Source: Flavobacterium panacis
GTDB lineage: Bacteria > Bacteroidota > Bacteroidia > Flavobacteriales > Flavobacteriaceae
Length of the DNA stretch: 63,838 nt
Assembly (NCBI RefSeq): GCF_024649945.1
Contig: NZ_JANKMS010000019.1
Span: forward strand, 1 to 63,838
Direction of reading: 5' to 3'
Below the pieces are notes generated by a model that saw nothing but the letters and a program-made list of their open reading frames with translations, had not been told where the DNA came from and ran no database searches. Below, in pieces: positions 26,381 through 33,794 of the stretch. Numbering within the stretch: position 1 is the stretch's first letter; every line of letters starts with the position of its first letter. Made by a program: the position numbers and the translations under genes.

Positions 26381-26575
26381 ATGAAAAAGGAAAATCAAAA
26401 AAATGACAAGGTAGAAGAACCTGCAAAAGAATACGAAATTCAAAAAAAGAAAACTCAAGGAATCGATCCCGAAACTTTTGATTTTGATGCTGAGTTTGCA
26501 AAAGGGCTAACTCTTGAAGAAGCAAAAGCAGAATCCATTAGAAGAATCCGAGAATGGTGGGGGAAAGGGAAATAG
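26381..26575 (+). CDS. putative antitoxin of a RelE/ParE-type pair
   Basis: A 64-residue, highly charged protein with a lysine-rich N-terminus and an acidic middle (GIDPETFDFDAEFAKGLTLEEA), ending in a basic helix AESIRRIREWWGKGK. It has no recognisable DNA-binding fold, which is common for short antitoxins that wrap around the toxin. Its last 22 bp overlap the downstream toxin gene, the usual coupled arrangement of type II modules. The antitoxin call rests mainly on that arrangement. Confidence 0.7.
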   Translation: MKKENQKNDKVEEPAKEYEIQKKKTQGIDPETFDFDAEFAKGLTLEEAKAESIRRIREWWGKGK

Positions 26576-26886
26576 AAATTGTATTTACACCAAAAGTATT
26601 AGAGTTTTTAGATGATTTAGTACTTGTATTATATAAAAAAGAATATTTTGGATTTCTGGGATCTGCAGAAAATTATGTTTTAACAATGTATGATGCAATT
26701 TCAGATAGGTTAAAGAAATCAAGGCATTGTCAAGCCCCTAGTTCAATTAAATATTTAGGAACAAATTATATTTTTTATAAAGTCAATAATAGAACAACTT
26801 GGTACATTTTTTTCGAAAAAAGGGAAAGAAATTATTTGATAACAGCGATTATAAATAACAATTCTATTGAAGTTGGATATCTATAA
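26554..26886 (+). CDS. RelE/ParE family toxin
   Basis: A 110-residue protein with the RelE/ParE order of elements: a first strand EIEIVFTPKVLEFLDDLV, a long helical hairpin (YFGFLGSAENYVLTMYDAISDRL), then strands IKYLGTNYIFYKVNNRTTWYIFFEKRERNYLITAIINN. The W-Y-I-F-F strand with downstream R corresponds to the catalytic sheet in RelE-like mRNA interferases, but ParE-like gyrase inhibitors share the fold. It overlaps the antitoxin by 22 bp in another frame. A strong terminator follows directly. Confidence 0.78.
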   Translation: MVGEREIEIVFTPKVLEFLDDLVLVLYKKEYFGFLGSAENYVLTMYDAISDRLKKSRHCQAPSSIKYLGTNYIFYKVNNRTTWYIFFEKRERNYLITAIINNNSIEVGYL

Positions 26887-26887
26887 A

Positions 26888-26932
26888 ACAAAATCCTCAT
26901 AAACTGATCAAAGTTGATGAGGATTTTTTATT
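26888..26932. terminator. bidirectional terminator after the toxin gene
   Basis: AAAATCCTCAT(A)AACT / AGTTGATGAGGATTTTTT. It closes the toxin gene on the plus strand and can also stop fabD transcription on the minus strand. Confidence 0.88.
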
Positions 26933-26950
26933 TATACAGCCAGTAAATGA

Positions 26951-26968
26951 TCCCGATAGCTATCAGGA
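26951..26968. repeat. small palindrome, GATAGCTATC core
   Basis: TCCCGATAGCTATCAGGA is a sister of the palindrome at 26249-26265. It lies between the toxin terminator and the fabD 3' end. Confidence 0.65.
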
Positions 26969-26989
26969 GAGGCTGCAACTAAAAACTAA

Positions 26990-27862
26990 TTAAGCATTAG
27001 CAGTAGCCGCTTCTTTATCAATTTTATTAATCAAGCCAGCTAAAACTTTTCCAGGACCAACTTCAGTAAATAAAGTAGCGCCGTCAGCGATCATTTGCTG
27101 AACAGACTGAGTCCATTTTACAGGAGCAGTTAATTGAATGATTAAGTTCTTTTTAATTTCGTTTGCATCAGAAACTGCATGTGCAGTAACGTTTTGATAC
27201 ACTGGACAAATTGGAGTAGAGAATGTAGTCGCTTCAATTGCGGCAGCCAATTCTTCTCTAGCTGGTTCCATCATTGGCGAGTGAAAAGCTCCTCCAACAG
27301 GTAAAATTAAAGCACGTTTTGCTCCAGCAGCTTTCATTGCCTCACAAGCTTTTTCAACAGCAGTAGTTTCTCCAGAAATTACCAATTGACCTGGGCAGTT
27401 GTAGTTTGCAGCAACCACAACACCGTCGATAGAAGCACAAACTTCTTCCACAACATTATCAGCTAAACCTAAAACTGCAGCCATTGTAGATGGAGTAATT
27501 TCGCAGGCTTTTTGCATCGCTAAAGCACGTTGAGAAACCAATTTAAGTCCGTCTTCAAAAGATAAAGTTCCGTTTGCTACTAAAGCAGAGAATTCTCCTA
27601 AAGAGTGACCTGCAACCATTTCCGGTTTGAAATCTTCTAAAGTTTTAGCTAAAATAACAGAGTGTAAAAATACAGCTGGTTGTGTTACTTTAGTTTCTTT
27701 TAGTTCTTCGGCAGTGCCTTCAAACATGATATCTGTAATTCTGAAACCTAATATTTCATTAGCTTTTTCAAATAATTCTTTGGCTAAAGCCGAATTTTCA
27801 TAAAGGTCTTTACCCATTCCTGTGAATTGCGCGCCTTGACCCGGAAATACGAATGCTTTCAT
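26990..27862 (-). CDS. fabD: malonyl-CoA:ACP transacylase
   Basis: It loads malonate onto acyl carrier protein for fatty acid synthesis. The 290-residue length is typical. The FPGQGAQFTGMG oxyanion motif is at 6-17, the nucleophile S87 is in GHSLGE, R112 is in SQRALAMQ, and the catalytic histidine H194 is in GGAFHSPMM. The C-terminal FTEVGPGKVLAGLINKI is conserved. It lies 71 bp downstream of DUF983 on the same strand. A -7-like TATTTTTG (27925-27918, minus) is present in that gap. Confidence 0.96.
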   Translation of the reverse strand: MKAFVFPGQGAQFTGMGKDLYENSALAKELFEKANEILGFRITDIMFEGTAEELKETKVTQPAVFLHSVILAKTLEDFKPEMVAGHSLGEFSALVANGTLSFEDGLKLVSQRALAMQKACEITPSTMAAVLGLADNVVEEVCASIDGVVVAANYNCPGQLVISGETTAVEKACEAMKAAGAKRALILPVGGAFHSPMMEPAREELAAAIEATTFSTPICPVYQNVTAHAVSDANEIKKNLIIQLTAPVKWTQSVQQMIADGATLFTEVGPGKVLAGLINKIDKEAATANA

Positions 27863-27933
27863 TTGTCTAATTTGTTTTTTATTTTTTTTGGAATTGAAAT
27901 TAGTTTCAATTGAAAGGCAAAAATAATACTTTT

Positions 27934-28296
27934 TTATTTCGTATAATCCTTAAACATGTAAATCCATGCTAATCTGGAAAATCGGAGGTTGAAAGAAGTT
28001 AATAAAGTGATCACAACAGCAATTATGGGAATGATTCGCAAATCGAAATTTTTTTCGAAGAAGAACTGTGCAATACAGTATGTTGCAATTCCTTGAGCGA
28101 CTGTTAATCCATAGTTTACATACATGGCGCCAAAGAAATAACCAGGTTCTTTTTGGAATTTGTAATTACAGTGGCTGCAGTATTCATTCATTTTTGGAAG
28201 ACTAAAATTGAAGAAAATATTTTTGTCTGTAAAAACTTTTCCTTTATGACAAATAGGACATTCGTTGCTTAAAATATGAGTTAATGCGCTTGACAT
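27934..28296 (-). CDS. DUF983 family zinc-ribbon membrane protein
   Basis: A 120-residue protein with two CxxC knuckles (C13/C16 in CPICHKGKVF; C40/C43 in CSHCNYKF) forming a probable zinc ribbon. Two membrane helices follow (about 55-76 and 85-105), and the family signature is EPGYFFGAMYVNYG. DUF983 proteins are widespread in Bacteroidota and alphaproteobacteria without an assigned function. A -7 box TACCTTTG on the minus strand (28327-28320) gives a short leader. It is divergent from the AraC regulator. Confidence 0.9.
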   Translation of the reverse strand: MSSALTHILSNECPICHKGKVFTDKNIFFNFSLPKMNEYCSHCNYKFQKEPGYFFGAMYVNYGLTVAQGIATYCIAQFFFEKNFDLRIIPIIAVVITLLTSFNLRFSRLAWIYMFKDYTK

Positions 28297-28392
28297 GACT
28301 TTGTTATTTTTTGTTTATACAAAGGTAATTCAGAGGTTTATAAAAGTCTTTTTTATATCTTCGCTTATTATAGCACAATAAAGACATTTTTT

Positions 28393-29256
28393 ATGAAAAG
28401 ATACCCGATTTATAGTGTTCAGAATTTTAGCTGTAACGATATTCACCGCGATTTTTACGTGAATACTTTTACGGAACATTTAAAAAATCACAGTTTTGTC
28501 GAAGAACCGCATCGGCATGATTCGTATTTAATGGTCTTTTTTACGAAAGGCTCTGGTTTGCATGAAGTCGATTTTGATCAATTCGTAATCAAGAGAGGAA
28601 GTCTTTTTGTGCTACAACCAGGACAAATGCATCATTGGAATTTATCTGAAGACATCGAAGGTTTTGTCATTATTTTTTCTCAGGAATTGTACAATTTGTA
28701 TTTCGGACAAAAAAAAATTAACGATTATAATTTTTATCATTCGATTCATAACCGACCAGAAATGGTTTTTGAAGAAAGTGAAATCCCGAAAATCCTCCCT
28801 TATTTTGATTTATTAATTCAAGAAAATAATCAGAATAATAAATATCAATTAGATAAATTACTGAATTTATTAGACTGCATTCATATAGAAATAGCAAGAA
28901 AATATAGCGAAACTTATTCGCATCAAACGCATTCGTACAACATCAAAATCAATACATTCGAATCGCTTTTAGAAGAATATTTCAGAACCGAAAAACTGCC
29001 TTCGTTTTATGCAGAAAAACTAAATATCACACTAAAACATTTAAACAGAATCTGCAACGAAATCCTCCAAAAAACAGCAACAGAAGTAATCACAGATCGC
29101 GTTATTCTAGAAATCAAAAGAATGTTGATTGATAAACAATTAGCCGTAAACGAAGTCGCTTTCAAAGTCGGCTACGAAGATTACTCATATTTCTCCCGAT
29201 TCTTCAAAAAACAAACCGGAATGTCTCCAACAGAATTTAGAAATACAGTGCGTTGA
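28393..29256 (+). CDS. AraC family transcriptional regulator
   Basis: A 287-residue regulator. The N-terminal half is a cupin sensor domain (EEPHRHDSYLMVFFTKGSGLHEVDFDQFVIKRGSLFVLQPGQMHHW, about 36-81). The C-terminal 100 residues are the double helix-turn-helix AraC DNA-binding domain: FYAEKLNITLKHLNRICNEIL, then VNEVAFKVGYEDYSYFSRFFKKQTGMSPTEFR. The effector is unknown. Its neighbours (YceI, an Fe-S protein, pirin) lie convergently downstream and are candidate targets, but their shared palindrome looks more like a dimeric repressor or activator site than an AraC box. Confidence 0.93.
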   Translation: MKRYPIYSVQNFSCNDIHRDFYVNTFTEHLKNHSFVEEPHRHDSYLMVFFTKGSGLHEVDFDQFVIKRGSLFVLQPGQMHHWNLSEDIEGFVIIFSQELYNLYFGQKKINDYNFYHSIHNRPEMVFEESEIPKILPYFDLLIQENNQNNKYQLDKLLNLLDCIHIEIARKYSETYSHQTHSYNIKINTFESLLEEYFRTEKLPSFYAEKLNITLKHLNRICNEILQKTATEVITDRVILEIKRMLIDKQLAVNEVAFKVGYEDYSYFSRFFKKQTGMSPTEFRNTVR

Positions 29257-29262
29257 GTTTTT

Positions 29263-29421
29263 TTGCCACGAATTGCACGAATTTCCACGAATTATTTTTT
29301 ATAGCCACAGATTAAAGGATTATTTGGATTAAAAAATCTGTGAAAATCTTTTAATCTGTAGCAAAAAAATATTTAGCATTTTGAGAAAAAAATTAGTCGA
29401 AATTCATGCAATTCGTGGCAA
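29263..29421. repeat. nested inverted repeats (GCCACGAATT outside, GCCACAGATTAAAG inside)
   Basis: The outer arms TTGCCACGAATTGCA (29263-29277) and TGCAATTCGTGGCAA (29407-29421) pair perfectly. Inside them another hairpin (29304-29362) uses the unrelated arm GCCACAGATTAAAGGATT. The layout suggests that one element inserted into, or grew inside, another. It lies between the convergent AraC and YceI genes. Confidence 0.88.
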
Positions 29422-29423
29422 CA

Positions 29424-29460
29424 TAAAAAAAAGCCCTGCACAAAAAGTACAGAGCTTTTA
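29424..29460 (-). terminator. terminator after the YceI gene
   Basis: On the minus strand AAAGCTCTGTAC / GTGCAGGGCTTT (G-U pairs allowed) is followed by a run of T. Confidence 0.82.
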
Positions 29461-29493
29461 ACCAACCAATTAAATCTAATCTAAACCAAAAGA

Positions 29494-30027
29494 TTAAGCT
29501 TGTTTTACGAATTGTAATTCGATGTTCAATTTTACTTCTTCGCCAACTAAAACTCCACCAGTTTCAAGAGCTGAGTTCCAGTTTAATCCCCAATCTTTAC
29601 GATTGATTTTTCCTTCTATGCTTAAACCAACTTTAGTATTTCCCCAAGGATCAGTCAGGATTCCGCTGTATTCTACTGGAAATGTTACTGATTTTGAAAC
29701 ACCTTTGATGTTTAAATCTCCAGTGATTTCGTAGCTTCCTTCATTGATTTTTTTGAAAGAAGAAGCTTTGAAAGTTAATTTTGGATGATTTTCAGCATCA
29801 AAAAAGTCACCGCTTCTTAAGTGTCCGTCTCTATCTGCATTTGCAGTGTCAACAGAAGCGATATCAGCAGAAAATTCGATAGCTGCATTTTCGAAGTTGT
29901 CTCCGTCTGTAGTAATTGTAGCATCGTAAGTTCCAAATTTTCCTGAAACATTAGTAAACATCATGTGTTTAACTTTAAAACCAATTTCTGAGTGAGTTGG
30001 GTCAATTGACCATTTTGTAGTTGCCAT
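29494..30027 (-). CDS. YceI family protein
   Basis: A 177-residue lipocalin-like beta barrel of the YceI family, which binds isoprenoid or other lipids. Motifs: WSIDPTHSEIGFKVKHMMFTNVSGKFGTYDATI (5-37), ASVDTANADRDGHLRSGDFFDAENHPKLTFKASSF, GDLNIKGVSKSVTFPVEY, and RKDWGLNW near the end. There is no signal peptide, so it is probably cytoplasmic, unlike E. coli YceI. The promoter has a -7 box and a 16-bp palindrome at the same spacing as in the pirin promoter, so both genes probably answer to one regulator. Confidence 0.94.
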   Translation of the reverse strand: MATTKWSIDPTHSEIGFKVKHMMFTNVSGKFGTYDATITTDGDNFENAAIEFSADIASVDTANADRDGHLRSGDFFDAENHPKLTFKASSFKKINEGSYEITGDLNIKGVSKSVTFPVEYSGILTDPWGNTKVGLSIEGKINRKDWGLNWNSALETGGVLVGEEVKLNIELQFVKQA

Positions 30028-30071
30028 AATTTTATTTTTTTAAATAATTAATTTGTTTCATTTTGATAGGA

Positions 30072-30117
30072 CAAAGTTACGGTGACAGTTGTCCTGAAGC
30101 ACTTAACCTAGATTAAG
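30072..30117 (-). promoter_or_regulatory. YceI promoter with palindromic operator
   Basis: The -7 box is TAACTTTG on the minus strand (30079-30072). Exactly 22 bases upstream is the palindrome CTTAATCTAGGTTAAG (minus strand, 30117-30102), followed by TGCTT. There is no canonical -33 TTTG. The same block with the same spacing occurs at the pirin gene (31403-31448). Confidence 0.78.
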
Positions 30118-30140
30118 AAATGAAAAGCAAGTTTTTTAAA

Positions 30141-30226
30141 GCCACAGATTTCACAGATTAAAAGGATTTTTTTTCGTCACTTTAATAAAAATTATTGTAA
30201 TCCTTTTAATCTGTGAAATCTGTGGC
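30141..30226. repeat. inverted repeat with GCCACAGATTTCACAG arms
   Basis: The 28-bp arms (30141-30168 and 30199-30226) pair perfectly around a 30-nt AT-rich loop. It belongs to the same family as the inner hairpin at 29304-29362. It follows the Fe-S protein gene on the minus strand and could serve as its terminator. Confidence 0.9.
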
Positions 30227-30242
30227 AAAAAAGATTTAGCTT

Positions 30243-30473
30243 TTATTTTTTGTTATTCAGATAGAAAGTCAACGCCCCAGATGGACATTTATTTACAGTC
30301 GAAATGATTTTCTCCGTTGTAGATTGTTCGGGCGTAATCCACGGTTTTTCTTTTGGACGAAAAACATCTGGATTATTTTTAACACAATTTGTCGAGTGAA
30401 TACATTTTCCCGATTGCCAGACAATCGTTACTTCTCCGTTTGTATATTCTTTAGTGAGGTTATTTGGATTCAT
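30243..30473 (-). CDS. small divergent 4Fe-4S mono-cluster (Fer4_19-like) protein
   Basis: A 76-residue protein with C24, C30 and C63 in the pattern WQSGKCIHSTNCVKNNPDVF...NKCPSGAL. This matches the divergent mono-cluster ferredoxin family, in which only three cysteines are usual and a fourth ligand is uncertain. PWI and EKIISTVNKCPSGAL are conserved in relatives. A role in electron transfer or iron storage is possible but unproven. It sits between YceI and pirin on the same strand, separated from pirin by a strong terminator. Confidence 0.86.
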   Translation of the reverse strand: MNPNNLTKEYTNGEVTIVWQSGKCIHSTNCVKNNPDVFRPKEKPWITPEQSTTEKIISTVNKCPSGALTFYLNNKK

Positions 30474-30583
30474 GGTTTAAAATTTTAAAGATTAGTTTTA
30501 ATTTAAAAGTCAGACCAATGTCCTTATTTTCATAAAGTTAGTCTTTCTTGTTTTGTTTTTTATCAATTAAAGGTTAAAAAAAA

Positions 30584-30623
30584 GAAACGATAATAATCTG
30601 GTTTCCAGATTTATTATCGTTTC
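30584..30623 (-). terminator. terminator after the pirin gene
   Basis: GAAACGATAATAAATCTGG / CCAGATTATTATCGTTTC with a nearly perfect 18-bp stem is followed by eight T on the minus strand. Confidence 0.93.
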
Positions 30624-30656
30624 AGCGTTACAGGTATTTAATTTTTTTTGTTCGAA

Positions 30657-31373
30657 TTAATAATTCATCGGAACATCCATTAATAAAAATTCAGCATCTG
30701 TATTCGCTTTAATGTTTAAAGCATCAGTTCCTGAAATTCCAACCGCGTCACGAGAATTTAATTCCTGACCGTTGATGGTTACATTTCCTTTTAAAACGAA
30801 TGCGTAAACTCCGTTTCCTTCTTTTTTGATTTTATATTCTGTAGAAATTCCAGCATCAAAATTACCCATGTTAAACCAAGCGTCTTGGTGAATCCAAACG
30901 CCTTCATCATCTGCATTTGGAGATAAAACCTGAGACAATTTATTGTGTCTATCCGCAACATCCAAAGTAATTTGTTGGTAACGTGGCGTAACATTTCTTT
31001 TATTCGGAAACAACCAAATCTGCAATAATTTAGTCTGCTGATCTGCATTCGGATTAAACTCGCTATGCTGAATTCCAGTTCCCGCACTCATTACTTGAAT
31101 ATCACCATTTTTAATGATTTCAGTATTTCCCATGCTGTCTTTATGAGCCAAATCACCTTCCAACGGAATCGTAATAATTTCCATATTATCATGAGGATGA
31201 GTTCCAAATCCCATTCCAGCAGCAATCGTGTCATCGTTCAAAACACGAAGCGCTCCAAACTGAATTCTATCCGGATTGTACCAGCTCGCAAAACTAAAGC
31301 TGTGATAAGCATTTAACCATCCGTGATTTGCATTTCCTCTTGTGTCTGCTTTGTGTAATACTATATTTTCCAT
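30657..31373 (-). CDS. pirin family protein
   Basis: A 238-residue bicupin. The first cupin carries the metal-binding pattern of pirin and quercetin 2,3-dioxygenase (YhhW): FGTHPHDNMEIITIPLEGDLAHKDSMGN, then GTGIQHSEFNPN, giving three histidines and a glutamate. The N-terminal motif RGNANHGWLNAYHSFSFASWYNP is diagnostic of the family. Members may be redox-sensitive cofactors or quercetinases; which applies here is unknown. Transcription is from a promoter with the same palindrome as YceI. Confidence 0.94.
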   Translation of the reverse strand: MENIVLHKADTRGNANHGWLNAYHSFSFASWYNPDRIQFGALRVLNDDTIAAGMGFGTHPHDNMEIITIPLEGDLAHKDSMGNTEIIKNGDIQVMSAGTGIQHSEFNPNADQQTKLLQIWLFPNKRNVTPRYQQITLDVADRHNKLSQVLSPNADDEGVWIHQDAWFNMGNFDAGISTEYKIKKEGNGVYAFVLKGNVTINGQELNSRDAVGISGTDALNIKANTDAEFLLMDVPMNY

Positions 31374-31402
31374 GATTTTGTCCTTTTGTTATTTTTATAG
31401 TA

Positions 31403-31448
31403 CAAAGATACAGCCATGGTAAAGGAAAAGCACTTAATCTAGGTTAAG
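31403..31448 (-). promoter_or_regulatory. pirin promoter with palindromic operator
   Basis: The -7 box is TATCTTTG (minus, 31410-31403). The palindrome CTTAACCTAGATTAAG (minus, 31448-31433) lies 22 bases upstream and is followed by TGCTT. The block of 24 bases around the palindrome differs from the YceI copy only by a swapped C/T and A/G pair that keeps the symmetry. Confidence 0.8.
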
Positions 31449-31523
31449 AAAGATTCTGAGGTTTTCTTTTTAGGTACAAAGAGACAGAGAGACAAAGGTT
31501 CAAAGCTTTTTATCATGCAGTTT

Positions 31524-31580
31524 GTTATCCTGACGAAGGAAGGATCACACTAGTAGCTCTACAAAGAGATTCGCCAATCT
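31524..31580. repeat. single-arm relic of repeat family A
   Basis: It reads GTTATCCTGACGAAGGAAGG, then the loop words CTACAAAGAGATTCGCCAATCTTTG, but the second arm is missing. It is a decayed copy of the element at 31812-31909. Confidence 0.7.
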
Positions 31581-31680
31581 TTGAAAAATTTTCAAAATTT
31601 AGTAAAATTATCTAATTGACACATTCTCAAATTATCTAATTGATTTTTTGAAGCAGAAATTTTGGTTTTCAAAAGACGTC

Positions 31681-31752
31681 TAGTCCCGCTATCCGTTTCA
31701 ATCTTTTGTGCCGAACCCCGGCACAAAAGGATTTCCACTTCTATCGGGGCTA
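31681..31752 (+). repeat. dispersed structured element, copy 2
   Basis: 72 nt with near-inverse ends TAGTCCCG / CGGGGCTA, the conserved segments CTATCCGTTTCAATC and TTCCACTTCTATCG, and an internal hairpin CTTTTGTGCCG / CGGCACAAAAG. Relative to the copy at 3148-3237, a GG/CC position in the stem is exchanged on both sides. Unlike the other three copies it is not next to a terminator. Confidence 0.85.
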
Positions 31753-31811
31753 ATTGAGAGGTTTTGTTTTCAAAAGAAGATGTGTTTAAACGCAAAGTAA
31801 GCATATAGTTT

Positions 31812-31909
31812 GTCATCTCGACGAAGGAGAGATCGCACGCGAAATTCCACAAAGATTGGCGATCCGCTTTGGCGATCTACTTGTGTGATCTCTCCTTCGT
31901 CGAGATGAC
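31812..31909. repeat. long inverted repeat, family A, copy 2
   Basis: The 23-bp arms beginning GTCATCTCGACGAAGGAGAG pair perfectly, and the loop contains CAAAGATTGGCGATC. It lies 38 bp downstream of the hypothetical gene on the minus strand and may be its terminator. Confidence 0.92.
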
Positions 31910-31947
31910 AAGATTGTGGTGAAAACTTATGTGATTTAAAAAATAAA

Positions 31948-32301
31948 CTATTTTATCTTAATCAATTTCCCTTTTCCAGTCGTTACATCCAGATAATTAT
32001 CATCATTCCTATCATGCATAAAAAACTCAATAGTATCTTTCTGAATTTGATCTTTTGGAATAGTTATCACTAAATCAATATTTATGAAATTATCCAGAAG
32101 TATTGCATTCCCGTAAGAAACCTTTCCTTTTGGTAAAAACTTGTTGTCAAAAACAAAAATACTATCCTTGAAAGTGATTTTGTCTTTTTGGATATATTGA
32201 TTTTCGTCTTCGATTAGATAATTATAACGGCCGTTAAGTTTGTCTATTTTCTGATTGAAGTTTACAGAAAGCAGAACTATTAGTAAAGATAAATAATGCA
32301 T
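31948..32301 (-). CDS. hypothetical secreted protein
   Basis: A 117-residue protein that I do not recognise. It has a short hydrophobic start (MHYLSLLIVLLSVNF) that could be a signal peptide, followed by mostly beta-strand-like sequence with an alternating charged pattern (YLIEDENQYIQKDKITFKDSIFVFDNKFLP) and a C-terminal HDRNDDNYLDVTTGKGKLIKIK. It starts 6 bp after the stop of the ScfR-type regulator, so the two are almost certainly co-transcribed. No cysteines or metal motifs stand out. Confidence 0.65.
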   Translation of the reverse strand: MHYLSLLIVLLSVNFNQKIDKLNGRYNYLIEDENQYIQKDKITFKDSIFVFDNKFLPKGKVSYGNAILLDNFINIDLVITIPKDQIQKDTIEFFMHDRNDDNYLDVTTGKGKLIKIK

Positions 32302-32307
32302 AAAATT

Positions 32308-33789
32308 CTAACTGTATTGATTCATAAACTGCTGTACAACTGCATCTGTATTTTCATGGCGTTTCTTTTTCTCCAAAACAATAGGCGGAGCGCTTCTTTC
32401 TAAACAATCTTGTACCGCGCAGGTTTCGCAAGTTACACCTACAATTCGTTTTACCAAAGGTTTTCCGTCAATGAATTTAAATTTCTTTTTCATTGTCGGA
32501 TTTATTAGTATTCCAACAGAAATACTACGGATATAATTTTCAGCAAAAGGATCTTTTGTAGCCGATGAAAAAACCAAATATTCGTTGCCGCTGTTGGCAT
32601 AACTCGAAATCTGAGCATCAAAAAAATGAGGTTTATTTTGTCTGATCGCTTCGTCAATAGTTTTTACTGAAACCCATCTTCTGCAATAATGTTCGTTGGT
32701 TTCGTTGGCGTGCGGTTCCTGCTGATGTGTAATGTGTAATTCTTTGTTTATTTGATAAAAATCAGAACCAATTTTATGAGATAATCTCAGGAAAAAAAGG
32801 TTTTTCAGCTGAAAATCTTTCGGTAATAAATTGGTCAAACGCTGGTAAAAAGATTCTGGCGAGACCTCAAAACTTTCAATTAAAGCGACAAATTCTTCAG
32901 GTCTCGGATTTTCATTTTCTAAAAAAGCATTGATTTTATTGACAACCAATTTTCTTGGTAAAAGTAAAGCGCCTGCAAAATAAGAAGCATAAAAATTATT
33001 CAAAACCTGATCGAAATTTTCAAACTTAATCCAGCTGAAAGTCAGCAGACGATCTGAGATTTTCAAATAATTATAAGCGATTTCTTTGGCTAAAATAAAA
33101 GCCTTCTGCGGATCGTCCAATTCAGTTGAAAGCAATAAAGTTCTACTTTTCGGAACATAAATTGAGCGTAAATCTTCTAAAGCTTCCTGATCTTTAAAAA
33201 CGATTTCTTCAATCTTATAATCGTATTCTTCTTTTAAAATAGCTTCCAATTCTTCAATGCTGATTTTAGAATCTAAATTAATCTGAAAGGACTTCGAAAA
33301 AGCGATTACTTTCTCTTCTAAATCTTCAAAATAATTGCTGTGCGCTTCCTGATACGAACGCAAAGCGGCAAGGAAAAAACTTTCTCGGCTTAAATTATAA
33401 TGTTGTGCAATTTCAATAATCGTACTGATAAACGCATTGACTTTTGCCGGAGCATTCGCAATAATATCAATTAAATCAGCTTCCTGAATTCCGAAAAGCT
33501 CTAGCGGAATCTCCTTTAAAATTCCAGATTTTAAGATTTCGCCAATCGGAGCGAGGTTGTTATCGAGTTTTAAAGATACCATTTGATCGTAAGTCACGTC
33601 CAAATGTTCGCATAAAAGCAAAATTTTATCTGTTTTGGGATATTTTTTTCCTTTTTCAATCTCGTTTAAATACGATTTTGAAAGATTGGTCAGTTTGGCC
33701 AAACCAAAAAGAGACAAGTTTTTTTGTGTTCGAACTTGCTTCAGTTTTAGCCCAAAAATCAGCTTTATATAGTCTTTTTCGATATCCAT
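32308..33789 (-). CDS. ScfR/RamB-type transcriptional regulator (XRE HTH, ImmA/IrrE-like domain)
   Basis: A 493-residue regulator. Residues 12-60 are an XRE helix-turn-helix (VRTQKNLSLFGLAKLTNLSKSYLNEIEKGKKYP). The central part (about 190-330) aligns with ImmA/IrrE-like domains, but where a protease has HExxH it reads AKEIAYNY, so it should not be a peptidase. The C-terminal domain ends with a cysteine cluster VTCETCAVQDCLER. This layout is that of short-chain fatty acyl-CoA regulators such as RamB and PccR, which control acetate, glyoxylate or propionate genes. It is divergent from aceB, which fits that role. The promoter is consensus and the transcript probably leaderless. Confidence 0.9.
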   Translation of the reverse strand: MDIEKDYIKLIFGLKLKQVRTQKNLSLFGLAKLTNLSKSYLNEIEKGKKYPKTDKILLLCEHLDVTYDQMVSLKLDNNLAPIGEILKSGILKEIPLELFGIQEADLIDIIANAPAKVNAFISTIIEIAQHYNLSRESFFLAALRSYQEAHSNYFEDLEEKVIAFSKSFQINLDSKISIEELEAILKEEYDYKIEEIVFKDQEALEDLRSIYVPKSRTLLLSTELDDPQKAFILAKEIAYNYLKISDRLLTFSWIKFENFDQVLNNFYASYFAGALLLPRKLVVNKINAFLENENPRPEEFVALIESFEVSPESFYQRLTNLLPKDFQLKNLFFLRLSHKIGSDFYQINKELHITHQQEPHANETNEHYCRRWVSVKTIDEAIRQNKPHFFDAQISSYANSGNEYLVFSSATKDPFAENYIRSISVGILINPTMKKKFKFIDGKPLVKRIVGVTCETCAVQDCLERSAPPIVLEKKKRHENTDAVVQQFMNQYS

Positions 33790-33794
33790 AATGT

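Larger units (their letters stand above)
31374..31947. other. gene-free mosaic of repeats
   Basis: 574 bp without a credible gene. In order it holds the pirin promoter and operator, a GACAAAGGTTCAAAG repeat word (31489-31505), a half copy of family A, two ATTATCTAATTG words (31605-31640), the structured element (31681-31752), and a full family A inverted repeat (31812-31909). An 86-codon frame across 31592-31852 is made of repeat DNA and is not annotated. Confidence 0.75.

Noticed and set aside
26951..26968. Attachment site of a mobile element
   Set aside because: The flanking palindromes are not direct repeats and no integrase is present; they look like common small repeats.
30474..30580. 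Operator copy upstream of the small Fe-S protein
   Set aside because: No CTTAAyCTAGrTTAAG match is present. The gene is near the other two but shows no sign of the same control.
31592..31852. 86-codon minus-strand frame
   Set aside because: It runs across the structured element and repeat words, has no protein-like pattern, and exists because the repeat lacks stops in that frame.
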